Below are positions 17,370 to 26,800 of a stretch of 64,000 nt of DNA, piece by piece; position 1 is the stretch's first letter, and each line of letters starts with the position of its first letter. The notes under the pieces are model-generated. The model was not told the DNA's origin, ran no database searches, and saw only the letters and a list, made by a program, of their open reading frames with translations. The DNA lies in contig NZ_RBXO01000001.1 in NCBI RefSeq assembly GCF_003634935.1, positions 5,295,501-5,359,500 of the forward strand, in the 5' to 3' direction. The position numbers and the translations under genes were made by a program. Source of the DNA: Saccharothrix australiensis. GTDB lineage: Bacteria; Actinomycetota; Actinomycetes; Mycobacteriales; Pseudonocardiaceae.

Positions 17370-18037
17370 CCGCGATCGTCGGCTCGAAGACCCAGTACGC
17401 GTACGAGACGCTGCGCGACCGGATCGTCGAGGGGCGCTACGGCCCCGGCGCGCGGCTGGTGTTCGACCGGATCGCGCGGGAGCTGGGCGTCAGCCCGGTC
17501 CCGGTGCGGGAGGCCGTGCGCCGGCTCCAGGCCGAGGGCTGGGTGGTGTTCGAGCCGAACGTCGGCGCGCAGGTCGCCGACATCGACCCGGACGCCTACC
17601 GGCACACGATGGAGACCCTCGCGCTCCTGGAGGGCCACGCGGTGGCGCACGCCCGGCTGTCCGCGGCGCAGCTCGACCGCGCCGCGCACCTCAACGACCT
17701 GATGGCCGCGTCCCTGGTGGAGTTCGACCCGCTCGGCTTCACCCGGCTCAACCGCGAGTTCCACCTGCTGCTGTGCGACGGCTCGCCCAACCCCCGGCTG
17801 CGCGAGCTGATCGGCAAGGAGTGGGCGCGGCTGGACATGAGCAGGCGCACCACGTTCAGCCTCGTGCCCGGCCGCGCCCGCGAGTCGGTCGCCGAGCACG
17901 CCGAACTCCTGCGCCTCCTGCGCGCCGAGGCACCCGCCGAGGACGTGGAGCGCTTCGCCCGCGAGCACAAGCTCAACACCCTCCGGGCCGTGGACGAGAG
18001 GTCCCCGGCCCCGCTCTCAGTGGAGTTCCCGACATGA
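17366..18037 (+). CDS. GntR-family regulator (FadR/FCD subfamily)
   Basis: 223 residues: an N-terminal winged helix (YAYETLRDRIVEGRYGPGAR, then ELGVSPVPVREAVRRLQAEG) followed by an all-helical FCD ligand-binding domain with Asp/His-rich positions (NREFHLLLCDGS, ESVAEHAELLRLLRAEA). GTG 17366 overlaps the preceding stop (GTGA). It sits in the middle of the homoprotocatechuate operon and is the obvious candidate to bind the palindrome at 15066-15083, probably sensing a pathway intermediate. Confidence 0.9.
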   Translation: MTAIVGSKTQYAYETLRDRIVEGRYGPGARLVFDRIARELGVSPVPVREAVRRLQAEGWVVFEPNVGAQVADIDPDAYRHTMETLALLEGHAVAHARLSAAQLDRAAHLNDLMAASLVEFDPLGFTRLNREFHLLLCDGSPNPRLRELIGKEWARLDMSRRTTFSLVPGRARESVAEHAELLRLLRAEAPAEDVERFAREHKLNTLRAVDERSPAPLSVEFPT

Positions 18038-18966
18038 GGTTCCGTTCCGACCCGGCGTCGATCCGCGGCTCCATCGCGCCCGTCGTCACGCCGTTCACCG
18101 CCGAGGGCGAACTGGACACCGACAGCCTGCGCGCGCTGGTGCGCTGGCAGAAGGAGTCCGGTTCGCACGGCGTGTCCATCGGCGGCTCGACCGGCGAGCC
18201 CAGCGCGCAGTCGCTGGAGGAGCGCGTCACCGCGATGCGCGTGGTGGCCGAGGAGCTCGGCGACGCCATCCCGTTCCTGCCCGGCACCGGCGCGGTCACG
18301 CTCAAGCACACGCTGGAGCTGACCGACGAGGCGCGCAAGCTGGGCGCGGACCTCGCGCTGGTCATCACCCCGTACTACAGCAGGCCGACCCAGGAGGGCC
18401 TGTTCGCGTGGTACGACGCGGTGGCGCGGGAGTTCCCCGACCTGCCGATCGTGATCTACAACGTGCCGTCCCGCACGGCCGTGGACATCGCGCCGGACAC
18501 CGTGGCCAAGCTGCGGCACGCCCACGACAACATCGTGGGCATCAAGGAGACCACCAAGGACTTCGAGCACTTCTCGCACGTGCTGCACAAGTGCGGGCGC
18601 GACTTCCTGATGTGGTCGGGCATCGAGCTGCTGTGCCTGCCGCTGCTGGCCATCGGCGGTCGCGGGTTCGTCAGCGCGCTGGCCAACCTCGCGCCCGCCG
18701 CCGTGGCGCGGATGTACGAGCTGTACGTCGAGGGCGACCACGAGGGCGCGATCGACCTGCACTACCGGCTGCACCCGCTGGTGGAGCTGCTGTTCGTGGA
18801 GACCAACCCGGCGCCCGCCAAGCACGTCCTGGCCGACCTGGGCCGCATCTCCAGCGCCCACGTCCGCCCGCCGCTGGTCCAGCCGACCCCGGCCGGGCTG
18901 GAGAAGATCAACGCGCTGCGCGCGCAGGCCGCCGACCTGCTCGTCCCGTCTGGAGTGAACGCATGA
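18034..18966 (+). CDS. DapA-family aldolase, HpaI-type (2,4-dihydroxyhept-2-ene-1,7-dioate aldolase)
   Basis: 310 residues of the dihydrodipicolinate synthase/N-acetylneuraminate lyase family, with GGSTGEPSAQS, the Tyr motif YNVPSRTAVDI and the Schiff-base Lys in GIKETTKDF (about residue 171). A subgroup of this family found in hydroxyphenylacetate clusters takes the HpaI aldolase role instead of lysine synthesis. The flanking genes place this copy in that subgroup, cleaving the C7 diacid to pyruvate and succinic semialdehyde. ATGA overlap with the GntR gene. Confidence 0.85.
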   Translation: MRFRSDPASIRGSIAPVVTPFTAEGELDTDSLRALVRWQKESGSHGVSIGGSTGEPSAQSLEERVTAMRVVAEELGDAIPFLPGTGAVTLKHTLELTDEARKLGADLALVITPYYSRPTQEGLFAWYDAVAREFPDLPIVIYNVPSRTAVDIAPDTVAKLRHAHDNIVGIKETTKDFEHFSHVLHKCGRDFLMWSGIELLCLPLLAIGGRGFVSALANLAPAAVARMYELYVEGDHEGAIDLHYRLHPLVELLFVETNPAPAKHVLADLGRISSAHVRPPLVQPTPAGLEKINALRAQAADLLVPSGVNA

Positions 18967-20465
18967 GCACCGTGAAGAAGCCGGACAACCTGCCCACCGA
19001 GCTGCTGCACCACATCGACGGCAAGGACGTCCCGTCGGTCGACGGCGCGACGTTCGCCGTCGCCGACCCGGTGACCGACACCGAGTACGGCCGCGTGGCC
19101 GCCGGTGGCCCCGCCGACGTCGACGCCGCCGTGGCCGCCGCGCGCCGCGCGTTCACCGAGGGCCCGTGGCCCCGGCTGTCCGACCGCGAGCGCGCCAAGG
19201 TGCTCAACCGGATCGCGGACGCCATCGAGTCCCGCGCCGACCGGCTGGCGGAGCTGGAGACGTTCGACACCGGCCTGCCGGTGACCCAGGCCAAGGGCCA
19301 GGCGCACCGCGCGGCGGAGAACTTCCGCTACTTCGCCGACGTGATCGTGGCGCAGCACGAGGACGCCTACCTCGTGGGCGAGAAGCAGGTCAACTACGCG
19401 ATCCGGCAGCCGGCCGGCGTCGCGGGCCTGATCACGCCGTGGAACACGCCGTTCATGCTGGAGACCTGGAAGCTCGCGCCGTCGCTGGCGTCGGGCTGCA
19501 CGGTGGTCCTCAAGCCCGCCGAGTGGTCGCCGCTGTCGGCGAGCCTGCTGCCCGGCATCATGGCCGAGGCGGGCGTGCCGGAGGGCGTGTTCAACCTGGT
19601 GCACGGCATCGGCGAGTCGGCGGGCGCGGCCCTGGTGGCGCACCCGGACGTGCCGCGCCTGTCGTTCACCGGCGAGAGCGGCACCGGGCAGATCATCATG
19701 CGCACGGCCGCCGAGCACCTCAAGGAGGTGTCGATGGAGCTGGGCGGCAAGTCGCCGTGCGTGGTCTTTGCCGACGCCGACTTCGACCGGGCGGTGGACG
19801 CCGCCGTGTTCGGCGTGTTCTCGCTCAACGGCGAGCGCTGCACGGCGTCCTCGCGGGTGCTGGTGCAGCGGGAGATCTACGACCGGTTCGTGGAGGCCCT
19901 GGCGGCCCGCGCGTCGGCCGTGCGGGTCGGCCTGCCGTCGGACCCGGCGACCGAGGTGGGCGCGCTGATCCACCCCGAGCACTACGCGCGGGTGCTGGAG
20001 TACGTGGAGATCGGCAAGCAGGAGGCCCGCCTGGTGGCCGGCGGCTCGCGACCCGAGCACCTGCCGTCGGGCAACTTCCTGTCGCCCACGGTGTTCGCCG
20101 ACGTGCCGGCGGACGCGCGGGTGTTCCAGGAGGAGATCTTCGGCCCGGTGGTGTGCGTGACGCCGTTCGACACCGAGGAGGAGGCCGTCGCGCTGGCCAA
20201 CGCCACCAAGTACGGCCTGGCGGGCTACGTGTGGACGTCGGACCTCCAGCGCGGCCACCGCGTGGCGCGGGCCGTGCAGTCCGGGATGGTGTGGGTCAAC
20301 TCGCACAACGTGCGGGACCTGCGCACCCCGTTCGGCGGCATCAAGGCCAGCGGCGTCGGCCGGGAGGGCGGTGCGCACAGCATCGACTTCTACAGCGACC
20401 TGCGCGCCGTCCACGTGGCGGTGGGCGACCTGACCGGACCCCGCTTCGGAGTTGCCCGACCGTGA
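18963..20465 (+). CDS. hpaE: 5-carboxymethyl-2-hydroxymuconate semialdehyde dehydrogenase
   Basis: 500 residues, ALDH superfamily (E. coli HpaE is 488). Conserved parts are the ITPWNTPFMLETWKLAPSLA region, MELGGKSPCVVF with the catalytic Glu, NGERCTASSRVLV with the catalytic Cys, and the C-terminal INFYSDLRAVH-like ending (IDFYSDLRAVHVAVG). It oxidises the ring-cleavage semialdehyde with NAD+ and may also handle succinic semialdehyde. The start overlaps the aldolase stop (ATGA). The operon ends here with a hairpin at 20476-20528. Confidence 0.92.
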   Translation: MSTVKKPDNLPTELLHHIDGKDVPSVDGATFAVADPVTDTEYGRVAAGGPADVDAAVAAARRAFTEGPWPRLSDRERAKVLNRIADAIESRADRLAELETFDTGLPVTQAKGQAHRAAENFRYFADVIVAQHEDAYLVGEKQVNYAIRQPAGVAGLITPWNTPFMLETWKLAPSLASGCTVVLKPAEWSPLSASLLPGIMAEAGVPEGVFNLVHGIGESAGAALVAHPDVPRLSFTGESGTGQIIMRTAAEHLKEVSMELGGKSPCVVFADADFDRAVDAAVFGVFSLNGERCTASSRVLVQREIYDRFVEALAARASAVRVGLPSDPATEVGALIHPEHYARVLEYVEIGKQEARLVAGGSRPEHLPSGNFLSPTVFADVPADARVFQEEIFGPVVCVTPFDTEEEAVALANATKYGLAGYVWTSDLQRGHRVARAVQSGMVWVNSHNVRDLRTPFGGIKASGVGREGGAHSIDFYSDLRAVHVAVGDLTGPRFGVARP

Positions 20466-20475
20466 ACACCCGTTG

Positions 20476-20528
20476 ACCTCGGGCGCACCCGCATCCGCCG
20501 GCTATGGGGAACGCGGGTGCCCCGAGGT
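20476..20528 (+). terminator. Hairpin after the hpa-like operon
   Basis: The arms 20476-20492 and 20513-20528 (ACCTCGGGCGCACCCGC and GCGGGTGCCCCGAGGT) pair along their whole length except for one bulged base, with a loop of about 20 bases. It lies 10 nt after the hpaE stop. There is no U-tract, which is usual for intrinsic terminators in this kind of genome. Confidence 0.65.
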
Positions 20529-20540
20529 TAACGTCCGATC

Positions 20541-21293
20541 ATGGGCATGGAGGGCAAGGTCGCGCTGGTGACCGGAGCCGGCTCCGGGATCGGCGCGGCG
20601 GTGGCGCGCAGGCTCGACGCCGCCGGTGCGCGGGTGGCCGCGCTGGACGCGGACTCGTCGGCGGTCGAGATCGTGGGCGGCGGGCTGTGGAGCGGGATGG
20701 CGGTGTGCGCCGAGGCCGCCGACCCGGCCCAGGCGGAATCGGCGGTGACGGCGGTGGTCGGGCACTTCGGCCGGATCGACCTGCTGGTCACCACCGCGCC
20801 CGCGCTGCCTTGCCCGCGCGGGCGCGGCGCACCGCGGGCGGCCGACCCGGCCACCGGCGGGTTCGCGGCGCGGACGCCCGCCGGCGGGCCCGCCGCGGCC
20901 GGCGACGGGTCCGCGGCACGACAGGCCGACCCCGACGGCCCGGCGACGCTCGCGGTCGACGACGAGACCTGGCACCTCGTGCTCGGCACCCAGCTCGACG
21001 CCGCCTTCTACACCACCCGTGCGGTGCTGCGGGCGATGGGCGGCGACGGCGGCGTGATCGTCGCCGTCGCCGTCACCTGCCCGCACCTGCCACCCCAGTC
21101 CGCCGCCGCGGGCGGCATCCGCGGCCTGGTCCGCGCCGTCGCCAGGGACGCCGAGCCGTTGGGCGTGCTGGTCCGCTCGGTCACCGCCCGCTGCACCCCC
21201 GATCCCGTCGAGGTCGCCGACACCGTCGCCGGCCTCGCCGTCACCACTGGAGGACCTACATGGGCTCTCGATTCACCGGCCGGGTCGCCCTGA
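20541..21293 (+). CDS. Degenerate SDR-like protein lacking the catalytic residues
   Basis: 250 residues. The N-terminus is a normal SDR Rossmann start (KVALVTGAGSGIGAAVARRL). Where LVNNAG is expected it reads LVTTAPALPCPRG, followed by about 50 residues of Pro/Gly/Ala low-complexity insert. The catalytic YxxxK position reads QSAAAGGIRGL, so Tyr and Lys are missing, and the C-terminal substrate loop is truncated. The end overlaps the next gene by 34 bases. It is probably a decaying or non-catalytic paralogue of that neighbour. Confidence 0.65.
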   Translation: MGMEGKVALVTGAGSGIGAAVARRLDAAGARVAALDADSSAVEIVGGGLWSGMAVCAEAADPAQAESAVTAVVGHFGRIDLLVTTAPALPCPRGRGAPRAADPATGGFAARTPAGGPAAAGDGSAARQADPDGPATLAVDDETWHLVLGTQLDAAFYTTRAVLRAMGGDGGVIVAVAVTCPHLPPQSAAAGGIRGLVRAVARDAEPLGVLVRSVTARCTPDPVEVADTVAGLAVTTGGPTWALDSPAGSP

Positions 21294-22054
21294 TCACCGG
21301 CGCGGGCACCGGCATCGGCGCGGCCACCGCCCGGCAGATCGTCGCGGAGGGCGGGCGGGCGGTGCTCACCGGCCGCCGACCCGCGCCGCTGGAGGAGGTC
21401 GCCGGCCCGCTGGGCGACGCCGCGCTCGCGCTGCCCGCGGACGCCGCCGACAGCGCGGCGATGGAGGCCGTCGTCGCGCGGGCGACCGAGCGGTTCGGCC
21501 GGGTCGACGTCGTGGTGGCCAACGCGGGCGGCCACGGGCTCGGCACCGCGGGCGAGACCACCGACGAGGGGTGGCGGCTGGCCCTCGACGCGAACCTGAC
21601 CAGCGCGTTCGTCACCATCCGGGCCGCGCTGCCCGGCCTGGTCGACGGCGGCGGCTCGGTCGTCCTGGTGTCCTCGCTGGCGGGCCTGTTCGCCGGGCCG
21701 GGCGTCGCGGGCTACACCGCCACCAAGCACGCCCTGGTCGGCCTGACCAGGTCCATCGCCCGCGACTACGGCAAGCACGGCGTGCGGGCGAACGTGGTGT
21801 GCCCCGGCTGGGTGCGCACCACGATGGCGGACGAGCAGATGGACCGGTTCGGCGCGACCCGCGGCCTCGGCCGCGACGAGGCGTACGCCCTGGTCACCGA
21901 GAACACCCCGCTGGGCAGGCCCGCCGAGGCGGAGGAGGTGGCCTCGGTGATCGCGTTCCTCGCCTCGTCGGACGCCTCCGTCGTCAGCGGCGCGGTGGTC
22001 ACCGCGGACGCCGGCGCGAGCGCCGTCGACCTGCCCACGATCGAACTGGCGTGA
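21260..22054 (+). CDS. SDR-family oxidoreductase (MoaE-like by context)
   Basis: 264 residues, intact classical SDR: TGAGTGIGAATARQI, VVANAGGHGLG, catalytic Ser in VLVSSLAGLF and YTATK. ATG 21260 is preceded by GGAGG, which selects it although it lies within the end of the degenerate SDR frame. The next gene is MoaF-like; an SDR paired with MoaF is the arrangement of the moaEF operon of the enterobacterial monoamine regulon. A role in aromatic amine breakdown is thus suggested, not shown. Confidence 0.88.
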   Translation: MGSRFTGRVALITGAGTGIGAATARQIVAEGGRAVLTGRRPAPLEEVAGPLGDAALALPADAADSAAMEAVVARATERFGRVDVVVANAGGHGLGTAGETTDEGWRLALDANLTSAFVTIRAALPGLVDGGGSVVLVSSLAGLFAGPGVAGYTATKHALVGLTRSIARDYGKHGVRANVVCPGWVRTTMADEQMDRFGATRGLGRDEAYALVTENTPLGRPAEAEEVASVIAFLASSDASVVSGAVVTADAGASAVDLPTIELA

Positions 22055-22068
22055 GAGGACACCACCCG

Positions 22069-22842
22069 ATGTCGGATTGGAAGACCGTCGACGACTTCGC
22101 CAAGGGCATCGACGGGAACCGGCTGCCCCGCAGCGGCGCCCTCGTCGGCCTGCGCTGGACCGTGCGGCACGACGACGGCGGCCAGGTCGAGCTGTCGTTC
22201 ACCGACGAGTCCACCGTGGAGTGGTCCACCGGTGACGCGAAGGGCACCGACTGGTACGAGGCGGTGGAGGGCGCGCCCGGCACCTTCTTCGTCTCGCTCC
22301 TCTTCGCCGCCACCCCGCGCGAGTCGGCGGTGCTCGTCGCGGACCTGGACAGCAGGCGGACGCTGACCGTCGAGTCGACCATCGCGGAGACCAGGACCGA
22401 GGGCGTGCCGCAGGTGTCGCAGGTGTTCCGCCCCGGCGTGCTCGACACCGGCGACGGCGTCGGGCCCAGGGGTGAGGCGCCCGCGCCGTCGCGCGACCTG
22501 ATCGGCTGGCGCGCCCTCTACCGGTACAGCCCCAACCACCTCTACGAGCACGTGTACCTCAGCTCGGAGCGCTACGCCTGGCAGTGCCTGGTCGGCGAGC
22601 AGCGCGGGCACGGCGACGTGGACCTGGCGACGGCGTACCGGATCGCCGAGAACCGGTACGTGTTCACCTTCCGCGAGTTCCGCATCCCCGTGGCCACCAC
22701 GTGGCTGTACGACCTGGACGCGATGCGCACCACGGGCACCTTCTTCGGCCTCAACGGCGAAGGCGAGATCCGCAACGCGCCCGGCGGCGCGCACATCACG
22801 TCGCTCGGCCGCGTGTCCTACCCCGAAGACCAGCCTGTCTGA
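22069..22842 (+). CDS. MoaF-like protein (lipocalin-type fold)
   Basis: 257 residues, rich in Tyr, Trp and beta strands (ALVGLRWTVRHDDGGQVELS, RALYRYSPNHLYEHVYLSSE, YVFTFREFRIPVATTWLYDL). It matches the MoaF family: the name comes from the monoamine regulon, not from molybdenum cofactor synthesis, although databases often label it so. The internal repetition of a HLYEHVY/NRYVFTF-type pattern suggests two related beta-barrel halves that may bind a small lipophilic or phenolic ligand. It starts 14 nt after the SDR stop with GAGAGGA in front. Confidence 0.75.
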   Translation: MSDWKTVDDFAKGIDGNRLPRSGALVGLRWTVRHDDGGQVELSFTDESTVEWSTGDAKGTDWYEAVEGAPGTFFVSLLFAATPRESAVLVADLDSRRTLTVESTIAETRTEGVPQVSQVFRPGVLDTGDGVGPRGEAPAPSRDLIGWRALYRYSPNHLYEHVYLSSERYAWQCLVGEQRGHGDVDLATAYRIAENRYVFTFREFRIPVATTWLYDLDAMRTTGTFFGLNGEGEIRNAPGGAHITSLGRVSYPEDQPV

Positions 22843-22851
22843 AGGAAGACC

Positions 22852-23238
22852 ATGACCGCACTGGAAGTCGTCCGCGCCCACTACGCCGCCTCCGACCGGG
22901 GTGACCTGGACGGGATGCTCGCGCCGCTCGCACCCGACGCCACCTGGACCGAAGCCGCCGGTTCCACCTACGGCGGCACCTACATCGGCCCGGATGCCAT
23001 CCGCGCCAACGTGTTCCACCGGATCGGCGCGGACTGGGCGTCGTTCACCGTGACCGTGGCGGACCTGTTCGACGCGGGTGACGTGGTGGTGGCGCTGGGC
23101 AACTACACGGGCGTGCACCGCGCCACGGGCAAGGGCATGACCGCCCGCTTCACGCACATCTGGCGCGTCGCGGACGGTCGGGTCGCCAGTTTCGAGCAGG
23201 TGGCCGACACCGCGCTGATCCTCGCCGCGGAGTCCTGA
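22852..23238 (+). CDS. SnoaL/NTF2-like protein
   Basis: 128 residues with the cone-shaped NTF2-like fold pattern: MTALEVVRAHYAASDRGDLD at the N-terminus, YIGPDAIRANVF in the middle and ARFTHIWRVADGRVASFEQV at the end. Such proteins are cyclases, isomerases, dehydratases or simple binding proteins. It starts nine bases after the MoaF-like stop (AGGAAG in front) and closes the operon. It may supply a missing isomerase or hydratase step of the aromatic pathway, but the sequence does not show this. Confidence 0.85.
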   Translation: MTALEVVRAHYAASDRGDLDGMLAPLAPDATWTEAAGSTYGGTYIGPDAIRANVFHRIGADWASFTVTVADLFDAGDVVVALGNYTGVHRATGKGMTARFTHIWRVADGRVASFEQVADTALILAAES

Positions 23239-23240
23239 GC

Positions 23241-23371
23241 CGGCGGCCCGGCAGCCCTCCGCCGGGCCGCCCCACGGCCGGAGCGGGCCGCCCGGAGCCG
23301 GGCGGTCCGCTCCTTCCACACCACGACGACGGGCCCATCCCGATGCGCATCGGGATGGGCCCGTCGTCGTG
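23241..23371. terminator. Three consecutive hairpins, including a perfect 50-bp palindrome
   Basis: Hairpin one is 23242-23252 with 23261-23271; hairpin two is 23280-23293 with 23300-23313 (one wobble pair). The third, 23322-23346 with 23347-23371, is a perfect 25+25 palindrome with no spacer. They lie between convergent genes and should stop transcription from both sides. Confidence 0.8.
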
Positions 23372-23409
23372 CGGAGTCGCCGGTGCGGCGGGGCGGGGCG
23401 GTCAGGCCG

Positions 23410-23778
23410 TCAGGCCCAGGAGGAGCAGCGCTTCTCGACGCACACGCGGGTCACGAAGTCCTTGACGCCGCTCCGGTTGCCCGAGACGCGGAGGGTGCTC
23501 ACCTTGCCGTCGAACCGGCCCTGGGGTACGACGTTCGCGGTGGAGCGGGTGACCTCCCAGGTGACGTAGTAGTAGCCGCCGCCCGTGGGCGTCCAGGTGC
23601 GGCAGATCTCGGCGCCGCGCCCGTCGACGGTGTGCGCGTTGCAGGTGCTGTGCGTGGCTGCGGCGTCGACACCGCGCGGCGCGGCGGTCGCGGCGGTCGC
23701 GCCGCCGAGCAGGAGGGCGGCGGTGACGCCGGCGGTGGCCAGCGCGGAGGTCGTCCTGGTGTTCAGCGCGGAGGGCAC
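23410..23778 (-). CDS. Small secreted four-cysteine protein, unknown function
   Basis: About 122 residues. A signal peptide (TSALATAGVTAALLLGGATA) ends near residue 35; the mature part has four Cys (STCNAHTV, AEICRTW, TRVCVEKRCSSW) that probably form two disulfides, and Tyr/Trp-rich strands (GGGYYYVTWEVTRST). GTG 23778 is preferred because AAAGAGG stands seven bases before it; an in-frame ATG at 23793 has no ribosome site. It is transcribed divergently from the BTAD regulator. It resembles small secreted inhibitors or antimicrobial-like proteins only in general layout. Confidence 0.7.
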   Translation of the reverse strand: MPSALNTRTTSALATAGVTAALLLGGATAATAAPRGVDAAATHSTCNAHTVDGRGAEICRTWTPTGGGYYYVTWEVTRSTANVVPQGRFDGKVSTLRVSGNRSGVKDFVTRVCVEKRCSSWA

Positions 23779-23863
23779 TGTGTCCTCTTTCATGTCGGCG
23801 GGTTCCGGGCGTGGTGTTTGGATCACCGGGTGGGCACGATGCCCGGCCGATCGTGAGGAAACC

Positions 23864-26800
23864 GTGCGAGAAACCTGGAACGCGCTGGTCACCGGGTGCG
23901 CCGACACCGGGCCGGTGCTCCGGTTCCGGCTGCTGGGCGGGGTCGAGGGGCACCTCGGCGGCGCGCGGGTCGACCTGGGGCACCCGCGGCAGCGCGGTGT
24001 GCTGGCCGTGCTGCTGGTGGAGGCCAACCGCCCGGTGCCCGCCGCGCGGCTGCTCGACCGCGTGTGGGGCGAGCGGCCACCGGCGCGCGGCCGGGACACG
24101 CTGTACAACTACCTGTCGCGGCTGCGCGCGGCCCTGTCCGGCGTCGAGGGCGTGGCGCTGGCCCGCCGGTCCGGCGGCTACCTGCTGACCGTCGACGAGC
24201 AGGGCGTCGACCTGCACCGGTTCCGCCGGCTGCTCGCCCTGGCCAGGTCCGCCGGCGACGACCGGCGCGCGGCGGAGCTGTTCGACCTGGCGCTGGGGCT
24301 CTGGCGCGGCGAGCCGGTGCCGGACCTGGACACGCCGTGGGCGTGCGACCTGCGGGCCGCCCTGGGCGCGGAGCTGCTGGCCGCCGAGTCGGACCACGCG
24401 GACCTCGCGCTGCGCCGCGGGCGGCACGGCGCGCTGCTGCCCGCGCTGTCGGCCCGCGCCGCCCGGCACCCGCTGGACGAGCGCGTCGCCGGGCAGCTGA
24501 TGCTGGCCCTCTACCGCGACGGCCGCCAGGCCGACGCCCTGGAGCACTACCGGCGCGTCCGCACCCGCTTGGCCGACGACCTGGGCGCGGACCCCGGACC
24601 GGCGCTGCAACGGCTGCACCGGCAGATCCTCACCGCCGACCCCGCGCTGCACCCGCCGACACCGCACCCAACCGCCGACACCGCGCCGCACGCACCGACC
24701 CCGCACACGCCGGCCGACACCACGCCGCGCACGCAGGCGCCGCACACATCTCCCGACACCACGCCGCACACGCCGACACCGCGCACGCCGGCCGACACCA
24801 CGCCGCACACGCCGGCCGACAGCGCGCGGCCGGCCACGCCCGTGCCGCGCCAGCTGCCCGCCGCGCCGCCGTGGTTCACCGGCCGCGCCGACGAGCTGGC
24901 GGCGCTGACCGCGGCCCTGGGCACCGCGCCGACCGGTGACGCGGGCACGGTGCCGATCACGGCGATCGGCGGCGCGGGCGGCATCGGGAAGACCGCCCTC
25001 GCCCTGCACTGGGCGCACCGCAACGCCCACCGCTTCCCCGACGGCCACCTGTTCGTCGACCTGCACGGCTTCAGCCCCACCCACCGCCCGGTGCCGCCCG
25101 ACGACGCGCTGCGCGGCTTCCTCGCCGCCCTCGGCGTCGCACCCGACCGGGTGCCCGACGACCCGGCCGCCAAGGCCGCGCTGTACCGCAGCCTGGTGGC
25201 CGGTAAGCGGGTGCTGGTGGTGCTGGACAACGCGGCGGGCGTCGACCAGGTCGAGCCGCTGCTGCCCGGCTCGCCCACCTGCGCCGTGCTGGTCACCGGC
25301 CGCCACCGGCTCGCGGCGCTGATCGACCGCTACGCCGCGCGCCACCTGCGGCTCGACGTGCTCACGCGGGCCGAGGCGCACGCCCTGCTCGCCGCGCGGG
25401 TGGGCGCGGCGCGCGTGGCCGCCGAACCCGACGCCGCCGCCGAGCTGGTCGACCGGTGCGGACGCCACCCGCTCGCGCTGTCGATCACGGCCCGCCACGC
25501 CTCCACCCGGCCGGGCGCACCGCTGGCCGAGCCGGCCGCCGAGCTGCGCCTGCTGGGCCTGCACCTGCTCGACCACGACGACCCGACCGCCAGCCTGCCC
25601 ACCGTGCTGTCCTGGTCGCTGCGCCGCCTGACCCCCGAGCAGCGGCGGGTGTTCGCGCTGCTGGGCATCGCGCCCGGCCCCGACACCGGCCTGCCCGCCG
25701 CGATCGCCCTCACCGGCCTGCCGCCCGCGCGGGCGCACCGGGCGCTCACCACCCTGGAGGACGCCTCCCTGATCGACCGGCACGCCGGCGGGCGGCACAC
25801 CATGCACGACCTGATCCGCGACTACGCGACCACCCTGGCCGACGACCTGGACCCCGCGGCGCGCGTGGCGGCGCTGCGCCGGGCGGTGGACTTCTACCTG
25901 CACACCGCCCACGCCGCCCAGCAGCTGCTCGACCCGCACACCGAGCCCCTCGCGCTCGACCCGCCCGCGCCCGGCGTCCACCCGCAGCGGCTGCCCGACG
26001 CGCCGGCCGCGCTGGCCTGGCTGGACAGCGAGTACCCGCACCTGTCCGCCGCCCAGCACACGGCGTTCACCCACCGGTGGCACCGGCAGGTGTGGCAGCT
26101 GGCCCGGACGCTGAGCACCTTCCACGCGCGCCGCGGGCACCGCCCCGACGAGCAGGCCCTGTGGGAGGCCGCGCTGGACGCCGCGACCCACCTGCCCGAC
26201 CCGGCCACCCGCATCCACGCCCACCGGTCCCTCGGCCGCGCCCACATCCGGCGCGGGCGGCCGGCGGAGGCGATCGGGCACCTGGACCGGTCCCTCGCCC
26301 TGGCCCGCGCCCACGACGCGCGCGCCGACCAGGCCCTCACGCACCGCGTCCTCGCCGAGGCCCGGTCGCGCGGCGGTGACAACCGGCGGGCGCTGCACCA
26401 CGCCCGGCGGGCGCTGGACATCTGCCGCGCGTTGGGCGACCCGGTCGGCCAAGCCGCCGCGCACGCCGACGCGGGCTGGGTCGCCGCCCTGCTGGGCGAC
26501 CACGGCACCGCGCGCGAGCACTGCCGCAGCGCGCTGGCCCTCAACCGGGACCACCGCGACGACCCCGAGGTGGAGGCGCACGTCCTCGACACCCTCGGCT
26601 ACGTCGACCACCACACCGGGCGGCACGCGCAGGCCGTCGACCACTACCGGCAGGCGCTCACCCTGTACCGGCCGCTGGGCAGCACGTACTACGCCGCCGA
26701 CACCCTCGACCGCCTCGGGCACCCGCACCTCGCGCTCGGCCGGCGCCACGAGGCCCGCGCGGTGTGGCGGCAGGCGCTGGAGCTGTACCGCAGGCAGGGC

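Noticed and set aside
22069..22842. Molybdenum cofactor biosynthesis gene
   Set aside because: The MoaF family name derives from the monoamine regulon; no other molybdopterin genes are present.
24646..24850. Separate His/Thr/Pro repeat protein
   Set aside because: It is an in-frame linker between the BTAD and NB-ARC parts of one regulator.
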